Assembly: GCA_020465985.1 (NCBI GenBank)
Contig: JAANYP010004643.1
Location: forward strand, 93,410 to 157,409
Source of the DNA: Centrapalus pauciflorus
Lineage: Eukaryota > Streptophyta > Magnoliopsida > Asterales > Asteraceae
Direction: 5' to 3'
Length of the DNA: 64,000 bases
Position numbers and translations under genes: made by a program. Positions 20,166 through 32,492 of the stretch are shown piece after piece. The first letter of the stretch is position 1. Every line of letters starts with the position of its first letter. The notes under the pieces are model-generated. The model was not told the origin of the DNA. It ran no database searches and saw only the letters and a list, made by a program, of their open reading frames with translations.

Positions 20166-20747
20166 ATTAAATTAATAAATTAAGTTTTTAAGCAAATATT
20201 AATGTTGATATTCTATTACACTGACTTAACATGATCATTGTGGTGCTGACTAACACACATTGATTTAAATATTGCGGTAAAGCCTACTTGTACCATGTAA
20301 GACCCTTTGGAATCTTTTCAGGGCATCCTTGCTAAGTAAACCACTGTGAGTGATAGATTACTATTCAAACATTTATTTTCTTTGCATTCATATTACTGGC
20401 AGGTTCCTGTGCTCATACATATCAATTGACACTGTTATATGATTTGTTGTTATTGATGCACACTCGTACTTGACATGCTATAAGCATGTAGCCAGCGTTC
20501 ACTTGAAAGTGAATCTATTAGTACATGCTTTCTCTACATGATGATTATCTCATAATCCGATGTAATTGAGCTGAGGTTGACAGAAGGCCACTGTCGGGGA
20601 CTGATCATCTGATATATCTCACTCCAGCTAGGTTGGCACATCCCCGACCGATACTTGAATTGCAAAACCATGCTTTCTCTGCATGATGAACACTTGTTAT
20701 CCGTGCCCTCCGCACGAAGGGGAAATTCACTGCCCGTATTCACCTTC

Positions 20748-23151
20748 TGTCACACCCTGCTACCTCGGTTGGCAGCGAGGCGTGACGAGTGCGGAAGCGT
20801 AACCATAATCATAATGAACGACCACTATATGGACGTTTTCAAAAATACATCGATATAACTTTAAAAGGTAGAAATGTTTTACATAACCCGTAAATGATAA
20901 AGAGTAGTTCGCAAAGTACAGAGATTTAAATACATAATTAAATTGTCCAAAATAATGCAAATAAATCTCCGACGGTTTGAAAAAGGATGCGACTCCTTAA
21001 GTGCGGAAGCTTGAAAGTGGTTACTTCTGAAGGCATACTTGCCTTAATTACCTGAAAATACATGCTAAAATACGTCAACGAAAATTGTTGGTGAGCTCAT
21101 AGGTTTACGCGAAAAGACCAGTTGTATGGACATTATAAGATGAGTTGAATTTATAAAATCATAAATTCCGCGTATGTATTACATAAACCATCATGCAACC
21201 GAAGCTTAATTAGAATGAGTTTGCCCTGTGCAGTATTCCCATACGTAATACCGTGTGTTGAATATATATGCACTCGCTGTTAGCCGAACCGAGCTAACCC
21301 GAATGGGGGACATGACTCCCGATAGATCTATCCACAATATATCCGCGCTTACAAATAAATGCAATTAACGGTTCATGATATAAGGGCTGATGGGATCCAA
21401 ACATGTAATACATATAAGAAATAAACAGTTTTGATGTCCATATGAAAACAGTGCATGTATTTCCACCCCAATAGATAGTGAAAATAGGGGCTATGAAGAC
21501 TCACCGAACTTGTGATGGCAAAATGTGCGCAAAAATGCAAGTTTGCGTTGTTTGATGGGTGATGAAACCGGAGATGTTTAACCGAGTCCTAAATGATAAT
21601 AAGGACTTAATATCACTAATATATGATAATAGGTATATTTATAGATTTTTATGTCTTAAATCACCCAACATTACAAGTTTATAAATAAGATTTGCTTAAA
21701 ACGTCAAGTTTATATATATATAATTTTCCAGCTTTTTCGGAGGTTTTTCGGCCTACTTTGAGGCTGTTTTTGACCAAGCTCCAAAATGTTTTAGACTTTG
21801 GTTTTCTAGGACATTAAACTACTATATACAAAGGATTTTTAGAATCAAGAATGACCATTTTTCGAGTTGTTTAGGTTGGTGAAAAAGCTCGTTAAAAACG
21901 CTATGTTGGCCATTTTTGAGCTGTCAAACTTTCGTTTTCCCAAATGATTTCTGGAGGTCTTAAACTCCAAAATAAATTATGAAAAATTACAGATCTATAG
22001 TTAAGACATAGATCTAACTTTTGAGACAAGAATCAACTCATTTCGTTGAGTTATGAATTAGTTATGATTTTTCAAAGTCGATATAAGTTTTCTGCCGAAA
22101 ATCCGTAGTTTATAAACTTACAACAACTTATGATTCTTGTTGTTTATTCAAAGACTACTTGTATAAAAGCCATAATACTTATAAAAACACATATATATCA
22201 TATGTTTTCATAATATTAACACTTTTATAATGTGTTTACATGTTCATAAACATATTTAAAGAAACAACTTAAAAATAACAACTAGAAACTTATAAACTTG
22301 AGTTTTTATGAAACTTGTTGTTGTAGGTGATTATATATATTATGCAAGACTTATATAAACATAAATATAAGATGATATAAGCTAGTATTTACTTACTTTG
22401 ATGTATTATAGGAATGCAAATGAGTAGAAGTTGAAATCCTTGCAAGACTTTTCACCAAAACTCTTGAAATATTAAAAGAACACAAAGTTGCAAGTGTTGG
22501 TGTTCTTGGGCACTTCTTTGGCCGGTTTTGAGAGGAATAAAAGAAGGGGATTTTTGCTTTGCAAGGTGTGAGAAATGAGGTGAAGTTGTGGTTCTATTTA
22601 TAGAGGAGAAAAAGGTGGTGAAATGATGAAAGGAGTTGTAAAATCTTGGATGAAAGGAAAGAGGAGGATTTGATGTTGAAATGTTGAGTAAAAAAATACA
22701 AACTTTTGGTCCTTTTGTCCTTGTATGTGGCCGGCCTATATGATGTATTTTTGAGGTATTTTCATTTTTTTTTGTATAAAAGTATTTAGAAATGTATTCT
22801 TGTATTTCCCTTTTCTTGTAAATTCATAAATACTTTTGGATGCATTGTTTTAATGACTTGTTTTAGTCTTGCATAATTAAGGTTAAGTAATTGTATTAGT
22901 GTATGATTAGTGTTACTACTCATGATTTAATTATGTACTTAGTTGAATTAATCCCTCATATCGTAAATTGATCGGATTAATTGATTTCCCGATTCATCGC
23001 ACCGATGAATTTGATTCAATTTGAGTTGAATTTTCTAATAAGCCTTGTTAATCACTTGATTAATTTCTAATGACCATTGATTAGGCTAAAATTGACTATT
23101 AAATGTATATTAGGGCTTTGTCGCTAACCTGGTTTAGTGCCGGATGTTACA
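20748..23151 (-). repeat. Gypsy A-1 3' LTR (2404 bp)
   Basis: On the plus strand it starts TGTCACACCCTGC and ends CGGATGTTACA; in element orientation TGTAACATCCGG to GGGTGTGACA. It is nearly identical to 28772-31176. A TATAAATAG box lies at 22594-22602 (minus). Confidence 0.96.
22594..22602 (-). promoter_or_regulatory. TATA box, Gypsy A-1 3' LTR
   Basis: TATAAATAG on the minus strand. The same box is found at 30619-30627 in the 5' LTR, at 59570-59578 in A-3, and as TATAAATA at 43151-43158 in A-2. Conservation across diverged LTRs supports a real core promoter. Confidence 0.65.
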
Positions 23152-23166
23152 GTCTCCCCCTGTTAA
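23152..23166 (-). promoter_or_regulatory. Polypurine tract (Gypsy A-1)
   Basis: On the minus strand AACAGGGGGAGAC abuts the 3' LTR start TGTAACATCC. The same tract occurs in A-2 at 43488-43502. Confidence 0.9.
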
Positions 23167-23184
23167 GGGAATTTCGTCCCGAAA

Positions 23185-26100
23185 TTAGCTTGTGTTCTCC
23201 ACTGCTTGAGTATCTGAGAACAGGTGAGGGTATTTTTCCCGGAACTGGTCTTCTCGTTCCCACGTAAACTCAGGACCTCGCTTGGAGTTCCATCTGACTT
23301 TTATTATTGGGATCCGACTGTGCTTGAGTTTCTTGACTTCTCGGTCCATTATTTCTACTGCTCAATGAAGTTTAACTTATCGTCTAACTCCAGCTCGTCC
23401 ATGGGTATAACGAGTGATTCATCAGCCAGACACTTCTTAAGATTGGACACGTGGAAGGTGTTATGAACATTACTAAGCTCTGGGGGCAGGTCGAGTCGGT
23501 AAGCTACCGGGCCAATTCTTTTGGTGATCTTGAATGGTCCGATATAACGAGGATTGAGTTTTCCTCGTTCCCCAAAACGGATTACGCCTTTCCAAGGCGA
23601 GACTTTCAACATTACTTGATCTCCCTCTTGGAATTCCAAATCCTTCCGTCGAATGTCTGCGTAACTTTTCTGTCGATCCCGCGCGATTTTTAACCGGTTA
23701 CGAATCTGGGCTATCTTTTCTGTAGTCTCCTGGATGATTTCCGGTCCAGTAATCTGACTATCTCCTACTTCAGCGCAACAAAGAGGTGATCGACACTTTC
23801 GCCCATAGAGTGCCTCGAATGGGGCGGTCTTAATGCTTGAGTGATAGCTGTTGTTATAGGAAAACTCGACTAATGGCAGGTGTCTGTCCCAACTTTTGCC
23901 AAAATCGATGACACATGCCCTTAACATGTCTTCCAGCGTCTGAATCGTCCTTTCACTCTGACCATCCGTTTGTGGGTGATAGGCTGTGCTCATATCTAGG
24001 CGTGTACCCAGTGCTTCTTGCAATGACTGCCAAAATCTTGATGTGAACCGGCTGTCTCTGTCTGATATAATTGATACTGGCACTCCATGCCTTGAGACGA
24101 CTTCTTTAAGATAGATTCGTGTTAACTTATCCATCTTATCAGTCTCCTTAATGGGCAGGAAATGTGCGGTTTTGGTAAGCCGATCCACAATCACCCAAAT
24201 AGTGTCATAACCTCCAGACGTCTTTGGCAACTTGGTGATGAAATCCATGGTGATGTTTTCCCACTTCCACTGGGGTATTTCTGGTTGAACTAGCAATCCT
24301 GATGGTTTTTGGTGCTCAGCTTTAACCTTCAAACATGTTAAGCAGTTGCTGACGTAGGTAGCAATGTCAGCCTTCATATTTGGCCACCAGTACATTCCTT
24401 TCAAGTCGTGATACATTTTATCTGCCCCTGGATGAATAGCATATCTTGTCTTATGCCCTTCATCCATGACCAGCTTTCTTACTCCTCCGAATTTTGGTAA
24501 CCAAATTCTGCCCATGAAGTGTCGACATCCATCCGGCTTGATTTCGAACTGCTTATCCATCCCTCTCAAGGTTTCATCCAGTATATTACCCTCCTTGACT
24601 GCTTCTTCTTGTGCCTCGCGGACTTGAGAGTTTAGGTTTGACTGTATAGTCATGACCAAAGCTCGGACTCTCAAGGGTTTAACCCGTTCCTTTCGGCTCA
24701 GGGCATCAGCTACGACATTCGCCTTCCCCGGATGATAACGAATTTCGCAGTCATAGTCACTAAGTAGTTCAACCCAACGACGTTGCCTCATGTTTAACTG
24801 TTTCTGGTTCAGAATATGCTGAAGGCTCTTATGGTCTGTGAATACAGTGCATTTAGTTCCATACAGGTAGTGCCTCCATATTTTGAGAGCAAACACCACT
24901 GCTCCAAGCTCCAAGTCATGAGTCGTATAATTCACCTCGTGAATTTTGAGCTGCCGTGATGCGTAAGCAATGACTCTATCCCTTTGCATGAGCACACAAC
25001 CTAATCCATTGTGTGAGGCATCACAGTAGACCACAAAATTTTCAGTCCCTTCAGGTAAGGACAGAATTGGTGACCTACAAAACCTTTGCTTTAACTACTG
25101 AAACGCCTTTTCTTGCTCTTCACCCCAGATATACTTCACATCCTTTCGAGTCAATTCCGTTAAGGAACCCGCTATCTTTGAGAAGTTTTCGATAAATCGC
25201 CTATAATAACCGGCAAGTCCTAGAAATTGGCGGATTTCCGTGGGGGTTCTAGGAGTCGCCCAGTTCTTTATGGCCTCGATTTTTGATGAATCAACTTGGA
25301 TTCCCTGGTTGTTGATCACATGTCCAAGGAATTTAACTTCTCGCAACCAAAATTCACATTTTGAAAATTTGGCGTATAACTGTTCCTTTTCTAGCAACTC
25401 CAAGATCAACTTGAGATGCTGTTCATGTTCTTCCTTATTTTTGGAATAGATGAGAATATCGTCTATGAACACTATCACAAATTTGTCCAGATACGGTTTA
25501 CACACATGATTCATGAGGTCCATGAATACGGCTGGTGCGTTAGTCAAACCGAATGGCATTACCTGGAATTCGTAATGTCCATAACGAGTTCTGAATGCTG
25601 TCTTGGGTATGTCTTCTTCCCGAACCTTTACTTGATGATACCCGGATCGCAGATCAATCTTAGAGTAGAAGCTAGATCCTTGTAGTTGGTCAAACAGGTC
25701 ATCAATTCTGGGGAGAGGGTAGCGGTTCTTTACCGTTAACTTGTTTAGATCTCGGTAGTCTATGCACATTCTGAAGGATCCGTCTTTCTTTTTCACGAAC
25801 AAGACCGGAGCTCCCCAAGGTGAGGAACTTGGTCGAATGAATCCTTTATCCATCAACTCTTGTAATTGATTGGATAGCTCTTGCATCTCAGAAGGGGCGA
25901 GTCTATATGGGGCTCTTGCGATCGGTGCAGCTCCCGACACCAAATCGATTTGGAACTCTACTTGTCTAGTTGGCGGAAGTCCAGGCAAATCTTCCGGGAA
26001 GACCTTCGGATAGTCACAAACCACTGGAATATCCTCAAGTCGCTTCTCCTCCGCCTCTTTTTCTACAATTTGCACCAGTACTGCATGACAACCTCTCCTA

Positions 26101-27611
26101 AGGCACTTTAATGTTCTTAGGCCGGATATGACATTCAACTGTCGGTTCTTTCTTTCTCCTTGGACTGTTAGGAACTTCTTCTTGTGGAGTGGTATCCGTA
26201 CCACTTTCTTACCACACAAAATCTCGGCATGATTGTGTGACAACCAATCCATACCAACTACTACGTCGAAACTTCCGAGTTCTATAGGCATCAAGTCTAT
26301 TTTAAAGGGATGATCTGCCAGCTTCAGTGTGCATTCCTTAATGATACTACCTGCCTCTATTATTTTACCGTCAGCCAGTTCTATAGTATAAGAGTTGTCT
26401 AAGGGAAAAGGAGCGGCATTCAATTGCTTACTAAACTTATCAGATATAAAGCTCCTATCAGCCCCAGTATCAAAGAGTACGTAAGCATAAATGTCGTTTA
26501 ATAAAAACGTACCTGATACCACGTGGGGATCTTGACGAGCGTCACCTGCTCCCAACACAAATGCTCTCCCCTGAGCTCCTCCACCATTCCTCAGTTTCGG
26601 GCACTCACTCTTGAAGTGCCCAGTAACTCCACATTCAAAGCAGCCTTTTTGATTGCTGCCACTGGTTCCCGGGGCTCCTGTCTTACAGTCCTTGGCCATA
26701 TGCCCCAAACGTTTGCATTTCTCACAGTGGGTTGGACAGGGACCCTGGTTGTGATGGAAGGTGCATTTAGTGCAGAAAGGCTTGCTACCGGTATAACCTC
26801 TTCTTGGCTCAGTTCCAGCTGCGTAAGCCTTAATGGTCTCGGGCTTTTTGGATTGTGAACCCGCATTCTTCCCCGTCTTGTCTTCCCACTTCCTTTTGTT
26901 CTCCCCGGCCTTGGCTTCATTCCTCCGGGCTACTTGGTCCATAAGATTATTGGCCATCCTGATGGCATCCTGCAGGGTGGATGGGTTTGAGGCAGTCACG
27001 TTACCTTGAATTTGAGGAGCGAGTCCCCAAATGTAACGTTCAATCTTTTTGTACTCCGGGGTCACCATTTGAGGGCACAGAATGCTTAGCACATGAAATC
27101 GGTTGGTGTACCCCGTCACATCTGTTCCCTTCATCGACAGGTTCCAGAACTCCGATTCCATTTTCTGGAGTTCGTTCCTCGGACAATACTCGTCCGTCAT
27201 CATTTGTTTTAACGCGGACCATGTGAGTTGGTAGGCTTCATCGATACTTACAGACTGGACATAGGAATTCCACCACGTGAGGGCGCTATCTTGTAGGGTG
27301 TGAGTAGCAAACTTCACCTAATCTCCCTCAGCACATCCGCTGACGCGAAAGACCGATTCTAACTTCTCAAACCATCGTATCAATCCAACGGCTCCTTCAG
27401 TTCCGTTGAAATACCGGGGTTTGCAACTTAAAAACCCTTTAATTCCACAACCCTTTGCATGGATTTCCGTTCCTCCCGTGGTGCGGCTAGCACCACCATC
27501 TCCATTTGCAGAGCTATTCCTATTTGCCTCATACGTGGCTATAGCGGCAGCCACTCTTTGTGCGACTAGCTCTTCAATGTCAGCAGCGCTCATTGCTCGT
27601 TTTGGCGGCAT
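23185..27611 (-). pseudogene. pol: Gypsy A-1 gag-pol polyprotein (two TAG codons, one frameshift)
   Basis: One minus-strand frame starts at the ATG at 27611 (MPPKRAMSAADIEELVAQRV). Gag core follows: CKPRYFNGTEG, ALTWWNSYVQS, EYCPRNELQKMESEFWNL. Zinc knuckles are CEKCKRLGHMAKDC and CFECGVTGHFKSECP. Protease has VLFDTGADRSFIS. RT has SPWGAPVLFVKKKDGS, MCIDYRDLNKLT and FVIVFIDDILIY (intact). RNase H has VYCDASHNGLGCVLMQRD. Integrase has TMDFITKLPKT, ISDRDSRF and GQSERTIQTLEDML, so all three DDE residues are kept. The frame is cut by TAG at 27318-27320 (gag) and 25095-25097 (between RT and RNase H). A small indel near 23352 moves the chromodomain-like end (VEIMDREVKK, GPEFTWEREDQFREKYPHLF) to another frame, ending at 23185. 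Repair would need three changes; otherwise it looks complete. Confidence 0.95.
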
Positions 27612-27843
27612 TATCTTAAAATTTTAAAGAAAAAGCATAGTGTAAGAAGTTGAATCTAAAGAGATAAATTTCCCTCAAAGCACAATACTATAATCATCAA
27701 ACACAGTTTCATAAATAACTTGCAATTTTCATTCATTAATCATTCGAAATTTCCTTACATTAGGGGCGGGTTATTACCCGAAAATCTTATCTTATGCTAT
27801 TACATGATATTTTCCTACCATTACAAAGATAGATAGATGTGCA

Positions 27844-28626
27844 CTAAGTGTGGGAGTGATCGGGGGTCTCTCCCTTTTCCATTGCGTTGAGGCGCTGAGT
27901 CAGCTCCTCGATCCGGGCTTGGCTCTCGGCTAGTTGCTGCCGGAGCTCATTCAGTCCGTCCTGCTGTATAGCAAGGGCGTGCTGGTTGGCCCAATATATG
28001 TTGGAGTTTTGCAACTCCTCCCGCTCTAAACGAGCGGTCATCTCCCCGATATCCAGGTTAAGTGACCGGATCTGGTGGTCATGCCTGGTAGACCTTGCGA
28101 TCAAAAGTGGTATGGTCTGATCGGCGGGCTCTTGAGTGAGCGATGAGACAGGTGCGGAGGATGGTCCTCCGATCTCGAAGTTTGGAGGAACTCCCTCCAT
28201 CTGCCTCCATTCGCGGAGGGTCTCCGGTATCCAAGTCCATCGTCGGGCGTCTACCCGTCGGTGTGGTGTCGGGGGATTGGGTTGGGGAGTCGGAACAGGA
28301 ATAGACTCCCTTCTTGGTATGTTTACCCGTTTCCGGGGTGTGTACAACATCTTTGGGCCGTTAGGATAAGGCCTATACGGCTTATAGGATGGTTCGGCCG
28401 GGTGATACGGGACGCGAGCAGGGGCCGTCGGTGGTGAAGGATCCTCTTCCTCCATCGGTTCTTCCTCCATGGGTTCTTCCTCGGATTCCTCCATCGGGTC
28501 CTCGTCCTCCGAGGGGTCTTCCTCCTCGGTCGGGTCCTCCTCAGAAAATACTTCCGGATTGCATGGGCTAGTAGGGGTATACTCCTCTTCTGAGTCGGAC
28601 AAGATGATTATCTCTTGGTGAGACAT
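27844..28626 (-). CDS. Gypsy A upstream ORF, acidic/proline-rich protein with C-terminal coiled coil, function unknown
   Basis: An intact 260-codon ORF lies between the PBS and gag on the same strand. I chose the ATG at 28626 (MSHQEIIILSDSEEEY); 15 bases of open frame upstream lack an earlier ATG. Residues ~10-65 are extremely Glu/Asp-rich with repeated EEDP / MEEEP units. Residues 70-150 are Pro/Tyr/Arg-rich. The last ~75 residues (SLNLDIGEMTARLEREELQ, ELRQQLAESQARIEELTQRL) should form a coiled coil. No enzymatic motif is visible and I do not recognise a named family. A decayed version of the same ORF sits at 61536-62040 in A-3, so it belongs to the element family. It could assist Gag assembly or nuclear targeting, but that is speculation. 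Confidence 0.65.
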   Translation of the reverse strand: MSHQEIIILSDSEEEYTPTSPCNPEVFSEEDPTEEEDPSEDEDPMEESEEEPMEEEPMEEEDPSPPTAPARVPYHPAEPSYKPYRPYPNGPKMLYTPRKRVNIPRRESIPVPTPQPNPPTPHRRVDARRWTWIPETLREWRQMEGVPPNFEIGGPSSAPVSSLTQEPADQTIPLLIARSTRHDHQIRSLNLDIGEMTARLEREELQNSNIYWANQHALAIQQDGLNELRQQLAESQARIEELTQRLNAMEKGETPDHSHT

Positions 28627-28755
28627 GTTTTCTGCTATCAAGGTCCATGCATAGTCTTTCAGTTAGTTACAAGTTACAAAATATTTCTAAAATCAGTAAA
28701 TCTTATGTACAGTTATAGTCTAGGGTACTAATGCAACCTAGTTCACTATAACTAT

Positions 28756-28768
28756 GGCTCTGATACCA
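28756..28768 (-). promoter_or_regulatory. Primer binding site (Gypsy A-1)
   Basis: TGGTATCAGAGCC on the minus strand, a few bases from the 5' LTR end. Thirteen bases match the initiator Met tRNA complement. Confidence 0.93.
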
Positions 28769-28771
28769 ATC

Positions 28772-31176
28772 TGTCACACCCTGCTACCTCGGTTGGCAGC
28801 GAGGCGTGACGAGTGCGGAAGCGTAACCATAATCATAATGAACGACCACTATATGGACGTTTTCAAAAATACATCGATATAACTTTAAAAGGTAGAAATG
28901 TTTTACATAACCCGTAAATGATAAAGAGTAGTTCGCAAAGTACAGAGATTTAAATACATAATTAAATTGTCCAAAATAATGCAAATAAATCTCCGACGGT
29001 TTGAAAAAAAGGATGCGACTCCTTAAGTGCGGAAGCTTGAAAGTGGTTACTTCTGAAGGCATACTTGCCTTAATTACCTGAAAATACATGCTAAAATACG
29101 TCAACGAAAATTGTTGGTGAGCTCATAGGTTTACGCGAAAAGACCAGTTGTATGTACATTATAAGATGAGTTGAATTTATAAAATCATAAATTCCGCGTA
29201 TGTATTACATAAACCATCATTCAACCGAAGCTTAATTAGAATGAGTTTGCCCTGTGCAGTATTCCCATACGTAATACCGTGTGTTGAATATATATGCACT
29301 CGCTGTTAGCCGAACCGAGCTAACCCGAATGGGGGACATGACTCCCGATAGATCTATCCACAATATATCCGCGCTTACAAATAAATGCAATTAACGGTTG
29401 ATGATATAAGGGCTGATGGGATCCAAACATGTAATACATATAAGAAATAAACAGTTTTGATGTCCATATGAAAACAGTGCATGTATTTCCACCCCAATAG
29501 ATAGTGAAAATAGGGGCTATGAAGACTCACCGAACTTGTGATGGCAAAATGTGCGCAAAAATGCAAGTTTGCGTTGTTTGATGGGTGATGAAACCGGAGA
29601 TGTTTAACCGAGTCCTAAATGATAATAAGGACTTAATATCACTAATATATGATAATAGGTATATTTATAGATTTTTATGTCTTAAATCACCCAACATTAC
29701 AAGTTTATAAATAAGATTTGCTTAAAACGTCAAGTTTATATATATATAATTTTCCAGCTTTTTCGGAGGTTTTTCGGCCTACTTTGAGGCTGTTTTTGAC
29801 CAAGCTCCAAAATGTTTTAGACTTTGGTTTTCTAGGACATTAAACTACTATATACAAAGGATTTTTAGAATCAAGAATGACCATTTTTCGAGTTGTTTAG
29901 GTTGGTGAAAAAGCTCGTTAAAAACGCTATGTTGGCCATTTTTGAGCTGTCAAACTTTCGTTTTCCCAAATGATTTCTGGAGGTCTTAAACTCCAAAATA
30001 AATTATGAAAAATTACAGATCTATAGTTAAGACATAGATCTAACTTTTGAGACAAGAATCAACTCATTTCGTTGAGTTATGAATTAGTTATGATTTTTCA
30101 AAGTCGATATAAGTTTTCTGCCGAAAATCCGTAGTTTATAAACTTACAACAACTTATGATTCTTGTTGTTTATTCAAAGACTACTTGTATAAAAGCCATA
30201 ATACTTATAAAAACACATATATATCATATGTTTTCATAATATTAACACTTTTATAATGTGTTTACATGTTCATAAACATATTTAAAGAAACAACTTAAAA
30301 ATAACAACTAGAAACTTATAAACTTGAGTTTTTACGAAACTTGTTGTTGTAGGTGATTATATATATTATGCAAGACTTATATAAACATAAATATAAGATG
30401 ATATAAGCTAGTATTTACTTACTTTGATGTATTATAGGAATGCAAATGAGTAGAAGTTGAAATCCTTGCAAGACTTTTCACCAAAACTCTTGAAATATTA
30501 AAAGAACACAAAGTTGCAAGTGTTGGTGTTCTTGGGCACTCTTTGGCCGGTTTTGAGAGGAATAAAAGAAGGGGATTTTTGCTTTGCAAGGTGTGAGAAA
30601 TGAGGTGAAGTTGTGGTTCTATTTATAGAGGAGAAAAAGGTGGTGAAATGATGAAAGGAGTTGTAAAATCTTGGATGAAAGGAAAGAGGAGGATTTGATG
30701 TTGAAATGTTGAGTAAAAAAATACAAACTTTTGGTCCTTTTGTCCTTGTATGTGGCCGGCCTATATGATGTATTTTTGAGGTATTTTCATTTTTTTTTTG
30801 TATAAAAGTATTTAGAAATGTATTCTTGTATTTCCCTTTTCTTGTAAATTCATAAATACTTTTGGATGCATTGTTTTAATGACTTGTTTTAGTCTTGCAT
30901 AATTAAGGTTAAGTAATTGTATTAGTGTATGATTAGTGTTACTACTCATGATTTAATTATGTACATAGTTGAATTAATCCCTCATATCGTAAATTGATCG
31001 GATTAATTGATTTCCCGATTCATCGCACCGATGAATTTGATTCAATTTGAGTTGAATTTTTAATAAGCCTTGTTAATCACTTGATTAATTTCTAATGACC
31101 ATTGATTAGGCTAAAATTGACTATTAAATGTATATTAGGGCTTTGTCGCTAACCTGGTTTAGTGCCGGATGTTACA
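28772..31176 (-). repeat. Gypsy A-1 5' LTR (2405 bp)
   Basis: It is the partner of 20748-23151. Differences seen include two extra A near 29005, single substitutions such as GTATGTACA for GTATGGACA, and one- or two-base indels near 30540 and 30793. The TATA box is at 30619-30627 (minus). Confidence 0.96.
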
Positions 31177-31181
31177 CCTTT

Positions 31182-31566
31182 GGTTTGTAAAGATATATCT
31201 GTTGAACACGTAATCTGTTATCTTACTAAGCCATACCTTACCCCTGGAACTCAAATGTTTTCATGCAAAGGAAAAGAATTAGCTGGACTTTCTTCTTAGG
31301 CTACTATTCAAATTCCTGGTGACCTATAGAAGCTATTTGGTAACTTGATGATGTTGTAGCTTTGGGGCTGGGTAATGATGATTTTGCAATTGAACACTGA
31401 TGATGTAATAGCTAGTATATGACTCCATAGACTTATAAACCTTTTATGTTTTAGAGTTGATGTATTCAACAACTTGTACTATGTTTAACACTTTAATTGT
31501 ATGTTAATATTGGGTTGCTTGTTGATCCTAGAGTTAACATATGTTACTAAAAAGGAGGATGTTTCA
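31182..31566 (+). repeat. Gypsy B-1 3' LTR, second part
   Basis: This continues the LTR interrupted at 20747. The portion 31345-31566 matches the 5' LTR remnant 13776-13997 and ends TGTTTCA. Confidence 0.85.
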
Positions 31567-32170
31567 TATGCAATTATAGTCGTTTCAAGACTATCGAAAA
31601 CACTTCCATGTACAGGCACATTCAAACATTCACTTTGCGGTGTCCAATATGTATTACCACCAAGCGAATTTGTTTCTATTGATAAACGTCATCATTCTAT
31701 CTCTCTCGTCTATTTCCAATGAACAAGTAAATTATAATACAATTAATTAAAAATCATATTTAAAAACTTACAGGTAAATGAAAAAAAATGCATCTTTAAT
31801 TACCATTCGCTTCATATTGGTCAATACTAGTTTCCAAAATCGTCTTCAACAAGTGTTTCATTTTGATCGAATACACATACAAAATATAAAAACTGAAGTC
31901 ATCTAATATAGAAATTAAACTATTGTATAGGTACATGCACATGTGTAAAAAAATACATGTCCAATACATTTGAATGTTAGGTTTTTTACTTGTTCACTTA
32001 TTGCACAAGTTCTTCTATGTATTCAATACTTTTATATGCAAAACCTTATTAAAGGTTTTCTGTGAACAGGTTCACAACCAAAATTATGTTATATGTTATT
32101 GCACATGTTCAGTATAACATTAGTACAATCTTGCACATGTTTGTTACATTGTCGTTTAACTAGTTCACTT

Positions 32171-32492
32171 ATTTTCAATACTGCAGATGTATATTTGCCC
32201 ATGTTCAATAATGCACATGTTAATTGTGTTTTATCCATATATATCCGCTTACTGCACATGCTCAAATTCTTCAAATAAGGTTTAAAATGCAATCCCTAGT
32301 ATATTGAACATGTTCAGTACCCTTATTGCATATTTTCAATACTGCATATGTATATTTGCACATGTCCAATAATGCACATATAAAATGTGTTTTATCAATA
32401 TATATTTCCTTGTTGCATATGTTCAAATTCTTAAATTAAGGTTTTAAAGGAAATACGCAGTATATTGCACATGTTTAGTACCCCTAATTGAA
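32171..32492. repeat. Two-copy tandem repeat, 161-bp period
   Basis: ATTTTCAATACTGCA(G/T)ATGT starts at 32171 and again at 32332. The following sequences (CCATGTTCAATAATGCACAT, TGTGTTTTAT, CTCAAATTCTT) repeat in order with roughly 80 percent identity. Confidence 0.75.

Larger units (their letters stand above)
18861..20747 (+). repeat. Gypsy B-1 3' LTR, first part
   Basis: It begins TGTAACATCCG after the PPT. It carries a nested foldback MITE (18891-19195) and a palindromic motif array (about 19925-20165), and it stops at the insertion point of Gypsy A-1. The stretch 20440-20700 is recognisably related to the B-3 LTR (51960-52280 reversed), for example around GATGCAC-CTCGTACTTG. Confidence 0.85.
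20748..31176 (-). mobile_element. Gypsy A-1: full-length, very young Ty3/gypsy element (Tekay/Del-like)
   Basis: This is a complete 10.4-kb element read on the minus strand: 5' LTR 28772-31176, PBS, upstream ORF, gag-pol, PPT, 3' LTR 20748-23151. The two 2.4-kb LTRs differ at only about eight to ten positions by eye (around 0.4 percent), so the insertion is recent, of the order of 0.1-0.2 million years at the rice rate. Flanking bases CCTTC (20743-20747) and CCTTT (31177-31181) form an imperfect 5-bp duplication. It sits inside the Gypsy B-1 3' LTR. The polyprotein nevertheless has two TAG stops and one frameshift. Confidence 0.95.
13776..31566 (+). mobile_element. Gypsy B-1: Ty3/gypsy element with chromodomain-like end, decayed, split by a nested element
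   Basis: It has a 5' LTR remnant (13776-13997), PBS, gag, pol, PPT and a 3' LTR that begins at 18861 and is split by Gypsy A-1 (20748-31176), resuming at 31182 and ending TGTTTCA at 31566. The 222 bases before the PBS and the segment 31345-31566 are clear copies of each other. The 3' LTR is about 2.27 kb without insertions. The 5' LTR was lost upstream of 13776. Many stops and frameshifts show it is old. Confidence 0.88.

Noticed and set aside
25095..27320. TAG codons in Gypsy A-1 as programmed readthrough sites
   Set aside because: They lie inside gag and between RT and RNase H, not at a domain border used for suppression in known elements. They are more simply mutations.
20743..31181. Perfect target duplication for Gypsy A-1
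   Set aside because: The flanks are CCTTC and CCTTT, one mismatch, so I report it as imperfect rather than perfect.
31501..31722. 73-codon ORF across the end of the Gypsy B-1 LTR
   Set aside because: It straddles the element border at 31566 and has no recognisable protein feature.
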